Shown here in pieces: positions 1 to 9,477 of a stretch of 64,000 nt of DNA. The stretch comes from Coprinus comatus. Lineage: Eukaryota; Basidiomycota; Agaricomycetes; Agaricales; Agaricaceae. Both the position numbers and the translations under genes were made by a program. The notes under the pieces are model-generated. The model was not told the DNA's origin and did not search any database. It saw nothing but the letters and a program-made list of their open reading frames with translations. Where the stretch lies: NCBI GenBank assembly GCA_034638255.1, contig JAWPGT010000011.1, positions 1 to 64,000 of the forward strand, written 5' to 3'. Every line of letters begins with the position of its first letter. Position 1 is the stretch's first letter.

Positions 1-1205
1 CGAAGTTGATTGCGCTGTGGGAAGGATTGGAGGTGTAGTGAGCAATACTCTGGTACTAGGTCCCAGGTGAGTCACTCTAACTAAATATGTAATATTTCGC
101 TTGATACATGTTTTAATCCTTATGATTTTAGGCTCATTACAACCGTCTTGACGACGCCGTCCGAACAGTGCCATCCGCACTCCGCACTACCCAAAACTCC
201 GGTGCCGACACACTCCTCTCTGGTGAGTTACCATATATGTTCCTCCCCAACTAAATATTTAATATGTCACTCAATATCTATGCACTCCTTTTGTATCTAG
301 GCTCATTAAAATCACCTAAATGACGCCGTTCGAACGATACCATTTACACTGCACACTGTCCAAAACCCCTGTGCCGACATGCACATCTCTGGTAAGTTAC
401 CACATATGTTCCTCCCCAACGAAATAACTGATATATCATTCAATATCTGTGCACTCCTCCTGTACTTAGGTTCGTTAAAACCGTCTAAACGGCGTTGTTA
501 CAACGATACTATCCGCACCACGTACCCCTCAAAACTCATGTACCGACATGCAGATCTTTGGTAAGTTACTATATATATATTACTCTCCAACTAAATAACT
601 AATAACTCGCCCATTTCTTATCCAATCCTTTTGTGTTTAGGCTCGTTATAACCACATTAACCGCCCCTTTCCAACGCTGGTACTCGCACGCCGTACAGTC
701 GAGTATCATGCTTCGTGTGATGTGATCTTTGTAACACATCATCCAAGGTTCGCTTTTTCTCTCCATTTTATGTTAATAATTACTTATTTCACTATTACAG
801 TCTCTATTCTGATACAAAGGTATAAGAATGTATTAATACTGTAGACTAAGTTAGTATATCACATGTATTATTACAACTTCAATGATATTTTTTTTATTGT
901 CCTTATTCCCTTACTTGGTGTGACCTTGAGAGTACTTGAATTATCCTGAAAATGCAAATAAAATCCTGTAAAATATAATTACAAGGTAGAAAAGTAACTT
1001 TTATGTGCTGTCCAAGTACGTTCAAAGCTATTCAAGTACACCCAAGTTAGAGGGACCTACTTGGAGCTCCTTGGGACAAATTTTCCAAGGAACTCCAAGG
1101 ATAATTTTACTCTTCTTTGAATTCTATTGGGGTGTACTTGGAGCTCCTTGGATGCCTTTCTAAGTAACTTCAAGTACCTCCAAGGACATGCGCGAAATCC
1201 TGATG
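1..1205 (+). mobile_element. Truncated view of the TA-insertion DNA transposon (left-arm copy)
   Basis: This is the same element as at 6265-8266, in opposite orientation and cut by the window start. Its inner end reads CGCGAAATCCTGATG at about 1191-1205 and is followed by TA (1206-1207) and then kinase coding sequence. It contains three complete 91-nt exon-like repeat units and a subterminal zone rich in ACTTGG/CCAAGT words. It was carried here with the inverted duplication and is not an independent insertion, because the flanking kinase sequence is the same in both arms. Confidence 0.85.
132..730 (+). repeat. Tandem array of exon-like units (left-arm copy)
   Basis: Units repeat every 168-172 bp. 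Complete exon-like segments lie at 132-222, 301-391 and 470-560, each exactly 91 nt. Each is preceded by a pyrimidine-rich tract ending in TAG and followed by GTGAGT or GTAAGT. The last unit, from about 642, has lost the 5' splice signal and runs into AT-rich DNA. This mirrors 6740-7339 of the right arm. Frames are not conserved, since 91 is not a multiple of three and the units hold stops, so it is not an ordinary repeated coding exon. Confidence 0.8.
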
Positions 1206-1207
1206 TA

Positions 1208-2608
1208 TTGAGGCACGCGAGTTTGAAGCTGAGGGTGACGAACAAGAACTACATGTAGATCATCTCTACCCCGAAGACAGCCAGAGATTTCCCTTCGAAA
1301 AGAACACCACTAAAGGTTGTGATACTCGAGCACAACTGGCATCCCACGCTGGTGCCACTATGGCTACGCAATATTGAAATCACTTACTCACTGTACTAAT
1401 TGTCGGAAAGAAAGCATGTTTCATCAAGTGGGATCGTTCTTTGGCTGTCGTCACTAGATCCTTTGACATAACCAAGGAACCTCTCCTGCTGTTTGAATGT
1501 ATCGGCCATGGGAAACATGTTTATGTCTAAGAGATGGGTTCGGAAGGAAAGTAAATTGAATATATCTGATCTACAATTGAGCGTCCTTGTTCTTGACGTT
1601 GTTGGCCGTAGTTTGGTTGCATTTCACAAGGTATATGATCTTATTGGTGGATTGGCTGATGCAATACAAGGTATGTATTGATGATCATTGAAAGTTTTTC
1701 TACATACACTAAACTGACTTGAGTAGCGTATGAGGAAGCGTTGGCAAAAGCGCATATTATGCACCGTGATATTAGTCCCCAACAATATTCTTCTCGTTCC
1801 GAATGGTAGCAAGTCTTGGAAAGGTATACTCATTGATTGGGATCATGCTTTTGAAAAGGATGTGAAATCGGAAAATAGCCTTGCATGCCGCGCAGTGAGT
1901 TTCTCGATATCTAAAATATCCTCTTCTTCGTCTCTGACCAATGTCATGACACGACATACCTAGGGAACTTGGCAATTCATGTCTATTTGGCTGCTCAAAA
2001 ATGATCAAGCAAAACACACACCCTCAGATGACCGCGAATCGGCACTCCACGTTCTTTTGTGGATATGCCTTCGGTATCTAAAACATAATCTGAGTGCACA
2101 AAAGCTTGCCCGTTACCTCAATTCATTTGACTATTGTGTTGTATATGATGGGACACATATGGGTGGAGAATTAAAAAAGGAAATGTTATTTTGTTGGGGT
2201 GAAGCAGAACTTCCCATCAAATTCAATATCGAGCCGATCACAGATCTTCTACAAGATCTTGTTCAAGAATTCCGCAAACGCTACCTGCCTCTTAGTTTGA
2301 GGCCTTCCAATTATCAAGATTCCATTGCACAAACATTAGAGAATCCACATTGGCTTGTCAACACCCTCCGAGACACCCGCGAGAAACTTCCGGAACTGGA
2401 AAAGGGGGATTGGGTTGATAACATCAAAAACATCCTGAACAAGGGTCTGCGTGCAGCCTTATATCGAACATCTCATATGTACGATGCCTACACTCTGAAG
2501 AGTAGTGATCGTGAGAGAGTCACTCCTGCGAATACAATTGGGAGCTGTGGTAGTAACAATAGTGATCTGGAGCTACCATCCAAACGTGCTAGAACTAAAA
2601 CTAATTAA
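1208..2608 (+). pseudogene. FunK1-type kinase, 3' part, dead copy (left arm)
   Basis: This is the C-terminal two-thirds of a fungal FunK1-family kinase, orthologous in layout to the intact copy at 13573-16214. It starts directly after the transposon end, so the N-terminus is absent on this side. Breaks seen: a TGA codon at about 1376 where the intact gene has CGA (Arg), a 437-bp deletion joining about 1497 to 1498 that removes most of the N-lobe region, and an extra C after HRDISP near 1780 that shifts frame in the catalytic loop. The 209-codon tail from 1979 is open. After 2508 the tail resembles the intact third copy (ends SKRARTKTN) and not the right-arm copy. A product is very unlikely to be functional. 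Confidence 0.85.
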
Positions 2609-3727
2609 TTATGTAGTCGTTACTGTACCAATATAGTTTGTAATTCTAGGTCCTAAAATATGTGCCAGCATCCTTTGAATGTTGTCATTTAATACCCACT
2701 GGTGGTTTGAGAAGCTTGGATCATGATTCTTAAAAATGAGGTGATTTTAATGGTACATAGAAACGGTTTTTTCAGCTCTTGCTTCTGTTCGTTAGAAACA
2801 CATCGACATTGAATCGGTACTTTCAAAGCAAAAAAAAAGTCTCCTAAGAAAAGGGATAAGAAGGAAAAGGGGAGGGAGAAGCAAACTCCAACTCGTGATT
2901 ATAGTCGTTCAAGCTTCAGGCTTCAAGTTCAGTTTAACTTCCAACTCCTTATACACCAACTTCAGCTCTACCACCAAGAAATAACATACAAAATCTTTTG
3001 AACTTTGTGGTAGTATATTCGGAATGCTTTCAGCTCATGGTCCAGGAAGTAATGGTTTATAATGAACAACACCTTTGTTTTTAATACCTGTTTGGTGATT
3101 CAACTTGAAATCGTTAGACCAGTTGAACGTTCAATGTCTAGAGCTAAATGCAGGCACCACAACTCAGGACGCCGCTGATAACCTTGCCTGAGGGAAAATG
3201 TTAAGAGTTATGAAAATGGAACAAAAAAGGGAAGGGAATACCAAACCACAAGGCTTTTTCCTTTTAGTGTTATGTCCTAATGTCCATATACAAATGAGCT
3301 TCGTATATAATTGTAGTGGTTCAAACGTTCAAATGTTCATATTACTCGCCCGTTCGTCTCAAGCACAATAAGTATTAGAACCTGTGTCAAGCAGTTTCCA
3401 CCAAAAGTATCCCCGGTCTTCGAGTGTTTTGTCCAGATGTTCTGAAAAGGTTCGATTGGTGCGCGCAGAAGTTAGAACACAGTTGGAACTTGGTTAAAGA
3501 GCTTCAATCTAAGGCCGTCTTGCTCTACAGATGAAAGAATGCGCGAAATTGATGGTGGAACTCGGATAGAACCAACCTTGCAAGGTAACAGGGACCCGGG
3601 GTAATGACCTTGGAATCAATCTCTCGCCCACCACCTTTACCAGGATATGGATAGCCAATACCCTCCACCTTATAATTCTGCCCTTTCACAACAGCACCAA
3701 CACCGAAAATTGGGTTGTTCACTTGTA
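2609..3727. other. Inverted-repeat spacer, kinase 3' flank and unassigned DNA
   Basis: Positions 2609-2665 and 2880-2990 match, in reverse complement, the 3' flank of the intact kinase (about 13410-13572). The 215 bp between them are absent there but partly match the right-arm kinase's flank. From about 3000 to 3727 I recognise no gene. A 70-codon open frame on the minus strand at 3525-3737 lacks an ATG start and has no recognisable domain. Confidence 0.6.
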
Positions 3728-4275
3728 TAATTTTCAAGAATATAATCCACCGTAACTTTCATTATATCAATGTTTTCGAAGGTTTAGAGACAATTCTATA
3801 ATGGAGAGTTTTGTGATGTAAAGGAGCGGAGAAGTATATATCGTTCCCATTAATTTGGCGCCTATTCCAGGTGACAAGTAAAGCATATATTCACACAGAA
3901 GCCCTCATCCCACAAATACAGAGGACATATGAAAACAAGAAGAAAGAGTACTAGGAAAGAAAGGAAATTTATTTCTTTCACCAACAATATCAACCAAGGA
4001 GTTGTAACGGCTTGGGTAGATCTTTAAGAACAAGAGGGAGTTGCGGAAAGCACCATAATAGTAACAGAAGGTAACAGCTACCGTAGCCCATGAAGCTTTT
4101 GATCACAGATGTAACCATAAACATGCTCAGCCGTGAGGTCAATAGAGGGGACCGATGAATGATTCACCTGAAATTATGACTCATTGCTGATACACAATGA
4201 GCTTTGTCAATTACTATTCTTACCAGTTTTCCAGCTGGAGTAGTAGTTTTTGAAGTAGAGAAACGAAGCTAGAAC
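3728..4275 (-). pseudogene. Decayed RecQ helicase fragment in the spacer
   Basis: This aligns by eye with the helicase gene at about 11455-11940, in the same orientation. Matches include the exon upstream of motif II (starting near SFVSLLQK), the motif II region reading DKAHCVSAMSHNFR instead of [15 protein letters not shown], and the segment encoding YFSAPLY...RVVPKPSK, with many substitutions and indels. The region between, covering motif III, is rearranged. No open frame survives and no promoter-side exons are present. It shows that helicase and kinase sequences were duplicated together at this locus. It is clearly a fragment; its outer limits are approximate. Confidence 0.75.
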
Positions 4276-4425
4276 TTGTCACTATGATCACTGTAGCTCA
4301 TAAATCATGATCCAAGCTTTTCAAACAACTGGTATTAGATGACACATTTCAAAAAACGCAAACATATTTTTGGACCCGGAATTAGAATTACCAACTGTAT
4401 CAGTACAACAATGACTATTCAATAT
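4276..4425. other. 3' flank of the right-arm kinase
   Basis: This is noncoding and diverged, but still alignable to 2609-2750 in the opposite orientation; a shared word is AAGCTTGGATCATGATT. It is the region where the two arms stop being identical but remain paralogous. Confidence 0.6.
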
Positions 4426-6262
4426 TTAAGTGGGGTCTATCCTAGCACGTTTGGCTGATAGTTCCGAATCACTATTGTCACTACTACCACAACGCTCAAT
4501 GTCCTTCGCAGGAGGGACTCTATGCTCACTACTCTTCAGAGTGTAGGCATCGTACATATGAGATGTTCGATATAAGGCTGCACGCAGACCCTTGTTCAGG
4601 ATGTTTTTGATGTTATCAACCCAATCCCCCTTTTCCAGTTCCGGAAGTTTCTCGCGGGTGTCTCGGAGGGTGTTGACAAGCCAATGTGGATTCTCTAATG
4701 TTTGTGCAATGGAATCTTGATAATTGGAAGGCCTCAAACTAAGAGGCAGGTAGCGTTTGCGGAATTCTTGAACAAGATCTTGTAGAAGATCTGTGATCGG
4801 CTCGATATTGAATTTGATGGGAAGTTCTGCTTCACCCCAACAAAATAACATTTCCTTTTTTAATTCTCCACCCATATGTGTCCCATCATATACAACACAA
4901 TAGTCAAATGAATTGAGGTAACGGGCAAGCTTTTGTGCACTCAGATTATGTTTTAGATACCGAAGGCATATCCACAAAAGAACGTGGAGTGCCGATTCGC
5001 GGTCATCTGAGGGTGTGTGTTTTGCTTGATCATTTTTGAGCAGCCAAATAGACATGAATTGCCAAGTTCCCTAGGTATGTCGTGTCATGACATTGGTCAG
5101 AGACGAAGAAGAGGATATTTTAGATATCGAGAAACTCACTGCGCGGCATGCAAGGCTATTTTCCGATTTCACATCCTTTTCAAAAGCATGATCCCAATCA
5201 ATGAGTATACCTTTCCAAGACTTGCTACCATTCGGAACGAGAAGAATATTGTTGGGACTAATATCACGGTGCATAATATGCGCTTTTGCCAACGCTTCCT
5301 CATACGCTACTCAAGTCAGTTTAGTGTATGTAGAAAAACTTTCAATGATCATCAATACATACCTTGTATTGCATCAGCCAATCCACCAATAAGATCATAT
5401 ACCTTGTGAAATGCAACCAAACTACGGCCAACAACGTCAAGAACAAGGACGCTCAATTGTAGATCAGATATATTCAATTTACTTTCCTTCCGAACCCATC
5501 TCTTAGACATAAACATGTTTCCCATGGCCGATACACCCCAGTCCCCACCACATATCTTCCCAGCAATATTGCTGACACCTGCATCCTCCAGCTTTGTGTA
5601 AATATCAGATTCGGAGATCCTACGAGGATTATGCCAAGAATCTTTGATGTAGCATACTCGGTGCTGACCATCAAGGTCGAGTTGTATGGCGGCGCATGAG
5701 CAAGAGCATCGTCCAAAGGGAGAGAGTCCCCGTTCATTACAGTGAGGAGCAGGAACAATGAATGTGTGATGTTGGAAATTGAGTTTTAAAAATGGTTGGG
5801 TCGCAATGTCAATATTCTTAAGGAACTCCTGACCTGCAAGTCCTAGCCAAAGTTCGGGAGCCATGTTCTTCAAATGGTCATGAGCGAGTTGAGCCTCCTT
5901 TTTTGTTGCAGGTTGTACATTGGGATTACTCCCGTGTTGAGTAGGAGTGAGTTGTCGGAAACGCTTGAAGAATTCAAACAGCAGGAGAGGTTCCTTGGTT
6001 ATGTCAAAGGATCTAGTGACGACAGCCAAAGAACGATCCCACTTGATGAAACGTGCTTTCTTTCCGACAATTAGTACAGTGAGTAAGTGATTTCAATATT
6101 GCGTAGCCATAGTGGCACCAGCGTGGGATGCCAGTTGTGCTCGAGTATCACAACCTTTAGTGGTGTTCTTTTCGAAGGGAAATCTCTGGCTGTCTTCGGG
6201 GTAGAGATGATCTACATGTAGTTCTTGTTCGTCACCCTCAGCTTCAAACTCGCGTGCCTCAA
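4426..6262 (-). pseudogene. FunK1-type kinase, 3' part (right arm), cut off by a transposon
   Basis: This is the C-terminal part of the kinase whose N-terminal part lies at 8269-9361; the 2,002-bp transposon separates them. The parts preserved from the intact copy are the conserved block ending in ADAIQG, then the exon with HRDISPNNILLV and the IDWDHAF metal-site motif, then a GTWQFMS activation-segment exon and a 209-codon C-terminal exon. A TGA replaces an Arg codon in MATQY-stop-NHLLTVLIVG near 6095, and the same stop occurs in the left arm, so it predates the inverted duplication. Downstream of that stop a 225-codon open frame remains (from 6029). The C-terminal 30 residues differ from those of the other copies. 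Confidence 0.85.
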
Positions 6263-7470
6263 TACATCAGGATTTCGCGCATGTCCTTGGAGGTACTTGA
6301 AGTTACTTAGAAAGGCATCCAAGGAGCTCCAAGTACACCCCAATAGAATTCAAAGAAGAGTAAAATTATCCTTGGAGTTCCTTGGAAAATTTGTCCCAAG
6401 GAGCTCCAAGTAGGTCCCTCTAACTTGGGTGTACTTGAATAGCTTTGAACGTACTTGGACAGCACATAAAAGTTACTTTTCTACCTTGTAATTATATTTT
6501 ACAGGATTTTATTTGCATTTTCAGGATAATTCAAGTACTCTCAAGGTCACACCAAGTAAGGGAATAAGGACAATAAAAAAAAATATCATTGAAGTTGTAA
6601 TAATACATGTGATATACTAACTTAGTCTACAGTATTAATACATTCTTATACCTTTGTATCAGAATAGAGACTGTAATAGTGAAATAAGTAATTATTAACA
6701 TAAAATGGAGAGAAAAAGCGAACCTTGGATGATGTGTTACAAAGATCACATCACACGAAGCATGATACTCGACTGTACGGCGTGCGAGTACCAGCGTTGG
6801 AAAGGGGCGGTTAATGTGGTTATAACGAGCCTAAACACAAAAGGATTGGATAAGAAATGGGCGAGTTATTAGTTATTTAGTTGGAGAGTAATATATATAT
6901 AGTAACTTACCAAAGATCTGCATGTCGGTACATGAGTTTTGAGGGGTACGTGGTGCGGATAGTATCGTTGTAACAACGCCGTTTAGACGGTTTTAACGAA
7001 CCTAAGTACAGGAGGAGTGCACAGATATTGAATGATATATCAGTTATTTCGTTGGGGAGGAACATATGTGGTAACTTACCAGAGATGTGCATGTCGGCAC
7101 AGGGGTTTTGGACAGTGTGCAGTGTAAATGGTATCGTTCGAACGGCGTCATTTAGGTGATTTTAATGAGCCTAGATACAAAAGGAGTGCATAGATATTGA
7201 GTGACATATTAAATATTTAGTTGGGGAGGAACATATATGGTAACTCACCAGAGAGGAGTGTGTCGGCACCGGAGTTTTGGGTAGTGCGGAGTGCGGATGG
7301 CACTGTTCGGACGGCGTCGTCAAGACGGTTGTAATGAGCCTAAAATCATAAGGATTAAACATGTATCAAGCGAAATATTACATATTTAGTTAGAGTGACT
7401 CACCTGGGACCTAGTACCAGAGTATTGCTCACTACACCTCCAATCCTTCCCCACAGCGCAATCAACTTCG
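4526..7470. repeat. Right arm of the large inverted repeat
   Basis: This is the reverse complement of 1-2508 and is longer by the 437 bp that the left arm lost. It carries the kinase 3' part (minus strand) and part of the 2,002-bp transposon. The first base with a visible partner is 7470 only because the window starts there; the true end may lie further right. The spacer between the arms (2509-4525) is about 2 kb. Confidence 0.95.
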
Positions 7471-8266
7471 GTCAGTCATGGAGGAGTTACGAATGGTCTA
7501 AACGAGCCTAGGTAAATGTCTCTATGTGAAGAAATGAGTGAGACAGCCTCAGGATACTACAGAGTGATGACATACCAATATTATTCATGCCATACCATGA
7601 GAATTAGACCATAGCACGTGTGGCTAGGCTTGTTCGAAGCAAAAAAAAGAGCCAGTTCCAAAGAGCCAAGACACGTGCCAAAGCGTGATGAAATGAGTAC
7701 AACAGACCAAAAACATTGTATGCTTACCTTGTTCAATAAAGTGGCTGTTATAGTACAAGTACTAAACCACGCGACGCGTAACCGCCGTCATTCGAAGCAA
7801 AACGGTGAGACGATTCTAGAGAGCCTAAAAACGTGAGATTTTGTTAGGAATTGAGTGAATAGGGATGTAATGATGTGGCAGATGTATTATGATCTCATGA
7901 GATTGTTGCCATTGGGATGTGACGTGGAGTGAGTGATGTGTGACAAGGAGAGTAGGATGTCACACTCATCCGCTTTTTTTGCAAAGTCCAAATTTGATAA
8001 CATCAAAAGTTTCAAAACATATGTGATGATCAATAATCATTGATCAGAACAAAAAAAACAAATAGTGTTAATAATGTAAACTAAAGTTTAACATTTTTCG
8101 TGAGCAAGTAAAGCTTGAGGATTTACTTGGTTCTATCCTTGACCTAACTTGGAACTAAAAAGCTCCTCAGAGTACCTTGGGACATTTTTCACCAAGGATG
8201 TACAAGTACAACAAGTAGTCTAAGCAACCCTAAGGTAGACCCAAGCAAATGTGCAATTTCCTGATG
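6265..8266. mobile_element. 2,002-bp DNA transposon with TA target duplication
   Basis: Both ends are visible. One end starts CATCAGGATTTCGCGCATG at 6265. The other, read on the minus strand from 8266, starts CATCAGGAAATTGCACATT. This gives imperfect terminal inverted repeats that stay similar for at least 25 bp, followed by subterminal ACTTGG/CCAAGT-rich zones of about 200 bp. TA flanks both ends (6263-6264 and 8267-8268). Removing the element with one TA rejoins the kinase reading (GATGG-TA-TTGAGG), matching the uninterrupted copy. No transposase frame is visible, so the element is probably non-autonomous. The TA duplication suggests a Tc1/mariner-type or similar superfamily, but the ends do not let me assign a family. 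Confidence 0.88.
6740..7830 (-). repeat. Tandem 160-172-bp repeats carrying exon-like 91-nt modules
   Basis: The landmark GAGCC or GAACC recurs at 6826, 6998, 7167, 7336, 7504, 7663 and 7821 (spacing 172, 169, 169, 168, 159, 158). Read on the minus strand, each unit has a TAG acceptor followed by G(C/T)TC, an exon-like segment, and a GTAAGT or GTGAGT donor. Segments: 7824-7738 (87 nt), 7507-7404 (104 nt), 7339-7249, 7170-7080 and 7001-6911 (91 nt each), and a last unit from 6829 lacking a donor. The 7663 unit has lost its acceptor (TTG). Only 7339-7249 is fully open in a frame giving an ordinary-looking peptide (HYNRLDDAVRTV...); others hold stops. Confidence 0.8.
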
Positions 8267-8268
8267 TA

Positions 8269-9361
8269 CCATCAGTTGCAACATCCATTTCTGGGGAAAC
8301 ATAGAGCACTTTGGCACCCTGGTCTTGGATATCTTCATAATCCTCCTCATCCTGGACACTCTCCTGAACCGTCATGTCCATGTATTCTGCCTCTTCATCA
8401 TTTGGTTCCCCGTCGTCAAAAGCGTCGTATCCCTCATTCGGCTTAATCTCAATCCAGCAATGAAGGTTTGCAAAATCCATGGTTTGGGGGTTTTGGCGAG
8501 GAACGAATGGAACTCCGGAATAGACGGAAATATCGACACTTTGAGATAAGCAGTCCTTGTCATGGTACTTGTGACTATCTTTGAATCCTAAACCGGGACC
8601 TATATCATTTGGCATATTCTTCCATCGGCAAAGACCATGCCATCCATTGAAAGCATTGACCTGTGCAAAGAAGGTGAGCACACACTTGAAGATCAAAAGA
8701 CATGACAAACACACAAAGTTTTCATACGAGTCGGACTCAGTATAGCTGGGGAGTCTGACAATCATATCACGTCTGTGTTTCGAAGGGTTTCGCTGCTTGT
8801 ATAATATAGGTGTCTCCTTGTTCCAAGGCATAAAGGCATCGAAGAATTTATGGATTGGCATTGGTCCGACATATTGTCCTATCGTTTCGGCCAACACACG
8901 GTCCCTCGTCTTCTTGAGACCCTCCATTGTAACTTCAAAGAGCTCATAGGAAGCTGTCAGAATGGTAGAGAGTGATGTTGAGAATGAGAGTGAAGTTGAG
9001 AGAGAGTTAAGCTCAGACACAGACACAGACACAGACACAGAAAGAAGGGAATTGATTGGATGGTTTGGTTAAGACATGAGGGACTTATATATCTACCAGA
9101 ACAAAGAACAACCAAAAGGGGAGAACAATAAGGACCCTTGCCAGCACACAAAGGGAATATGTAAGTAACATAATAAGGGAAAATAACATTATGAAAGAGT
9201 CCAGAACATCAGGATAAGATAAGTGGAGTGATTAGGAAAGATGGATAAGATAAGGAGATATCTGGGAAAAACCTAACAGAAGCAAGCTTGAGCTGTCTCG
9301 TGTTTCCATTTTGGTCATCACATTTTGCAGGTGCTATGGGCGATTGAGCATGTTGCGGCAT
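8269..9361 (-). pseudogene. FunK1-type kinase, 5' part, split by a solo LTR
   Basis: This is the N-terminal portion of the broken kinase. The start ATG is at 9361 (MPQHAQSPIAPAKC...), aligned with MSQPAQPPATPRKR of the intact copy. The frame runs to RQLKLAS, is interrupted by a 324-bp solo LTR (8955-9278), and resumes as YELFEVTMEGLKKTRDRVLA. An intron (GTGTGT...CAG) follows SYENF, as in the intact gene. Coding then continues through MPNDIGPGLGFKDSHKY to MDVATDG at the transposon junction. The rest of the gene is at 4426-6262. The open frame running from 9038 into the transposon is a by-product of the two insertions and not a natural start and stop. Confidence 0.85.
8955..9278 (-). mobile_element. 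Solo LTR of a retrotransposon
   Basis: The 324-bp insert begins TGTTAGG and ends CTGACA on the minus strand (TG...CA ends, imperfectly inverted). It is flanked by a perfect 5-bp direct repeat GCTTC (plus strand GAAGC at 8950-8954 and 9279-9283). Removing it with one repeat restores the kinase frame RQLKLA-S-YELFEV. A TATATAAG box lies on the minus strand near 9090, compatible with LTR promoter orientation. It includes a short (CAGACA)n tract at about 9013-9040. No internal retrotransposon sequence is present, as expected after LTR-LTR recombination. Confidence 0.88.
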
Positions 9362-9477
9362 GATAGTAGTAATTTTTGTCAAGCCAGACAACTTATGTAA
9401 GCGACATATACATATTTATTTGTTTTATTTTGACTCCTTCGCAAAAATACATATATACTACACATGTCATACAAGTA

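Larger units (their letters stand above)
1..2508. repeat. Left arm of a large inverted repeat
   Basis: This stretch is the near-exact reverse complement of 4526-7470. Base 1 pairs with 7470, and pairing stays in register except for a few 1-nt indels and one 437-bp gap, where the left arm lacks the material corresponding to about 5537-5972. Identity ends abruptly after 2508 (partner 4526). Beyond that point the kinase C-terminus and 3' flank differ between the arms. The arm carries the end of a DNA transposon and a kinase 3' half. It probably continues past the window start. Confidence 0.95.

Noticed and set aside
3525..3737. 70-codon minus-strand frame rich in Gly (FGVGAVVKGQ...)
   Set aside because: No ATG and it overlaps the edge of the helicase fragment in another frame; no domain recognised.
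9209..9391. Separate small gene on the minus strand
   Set aside because: Its middle is the kinase N-terminus and its end is solo LTR. It is a piece of the broken kinase.
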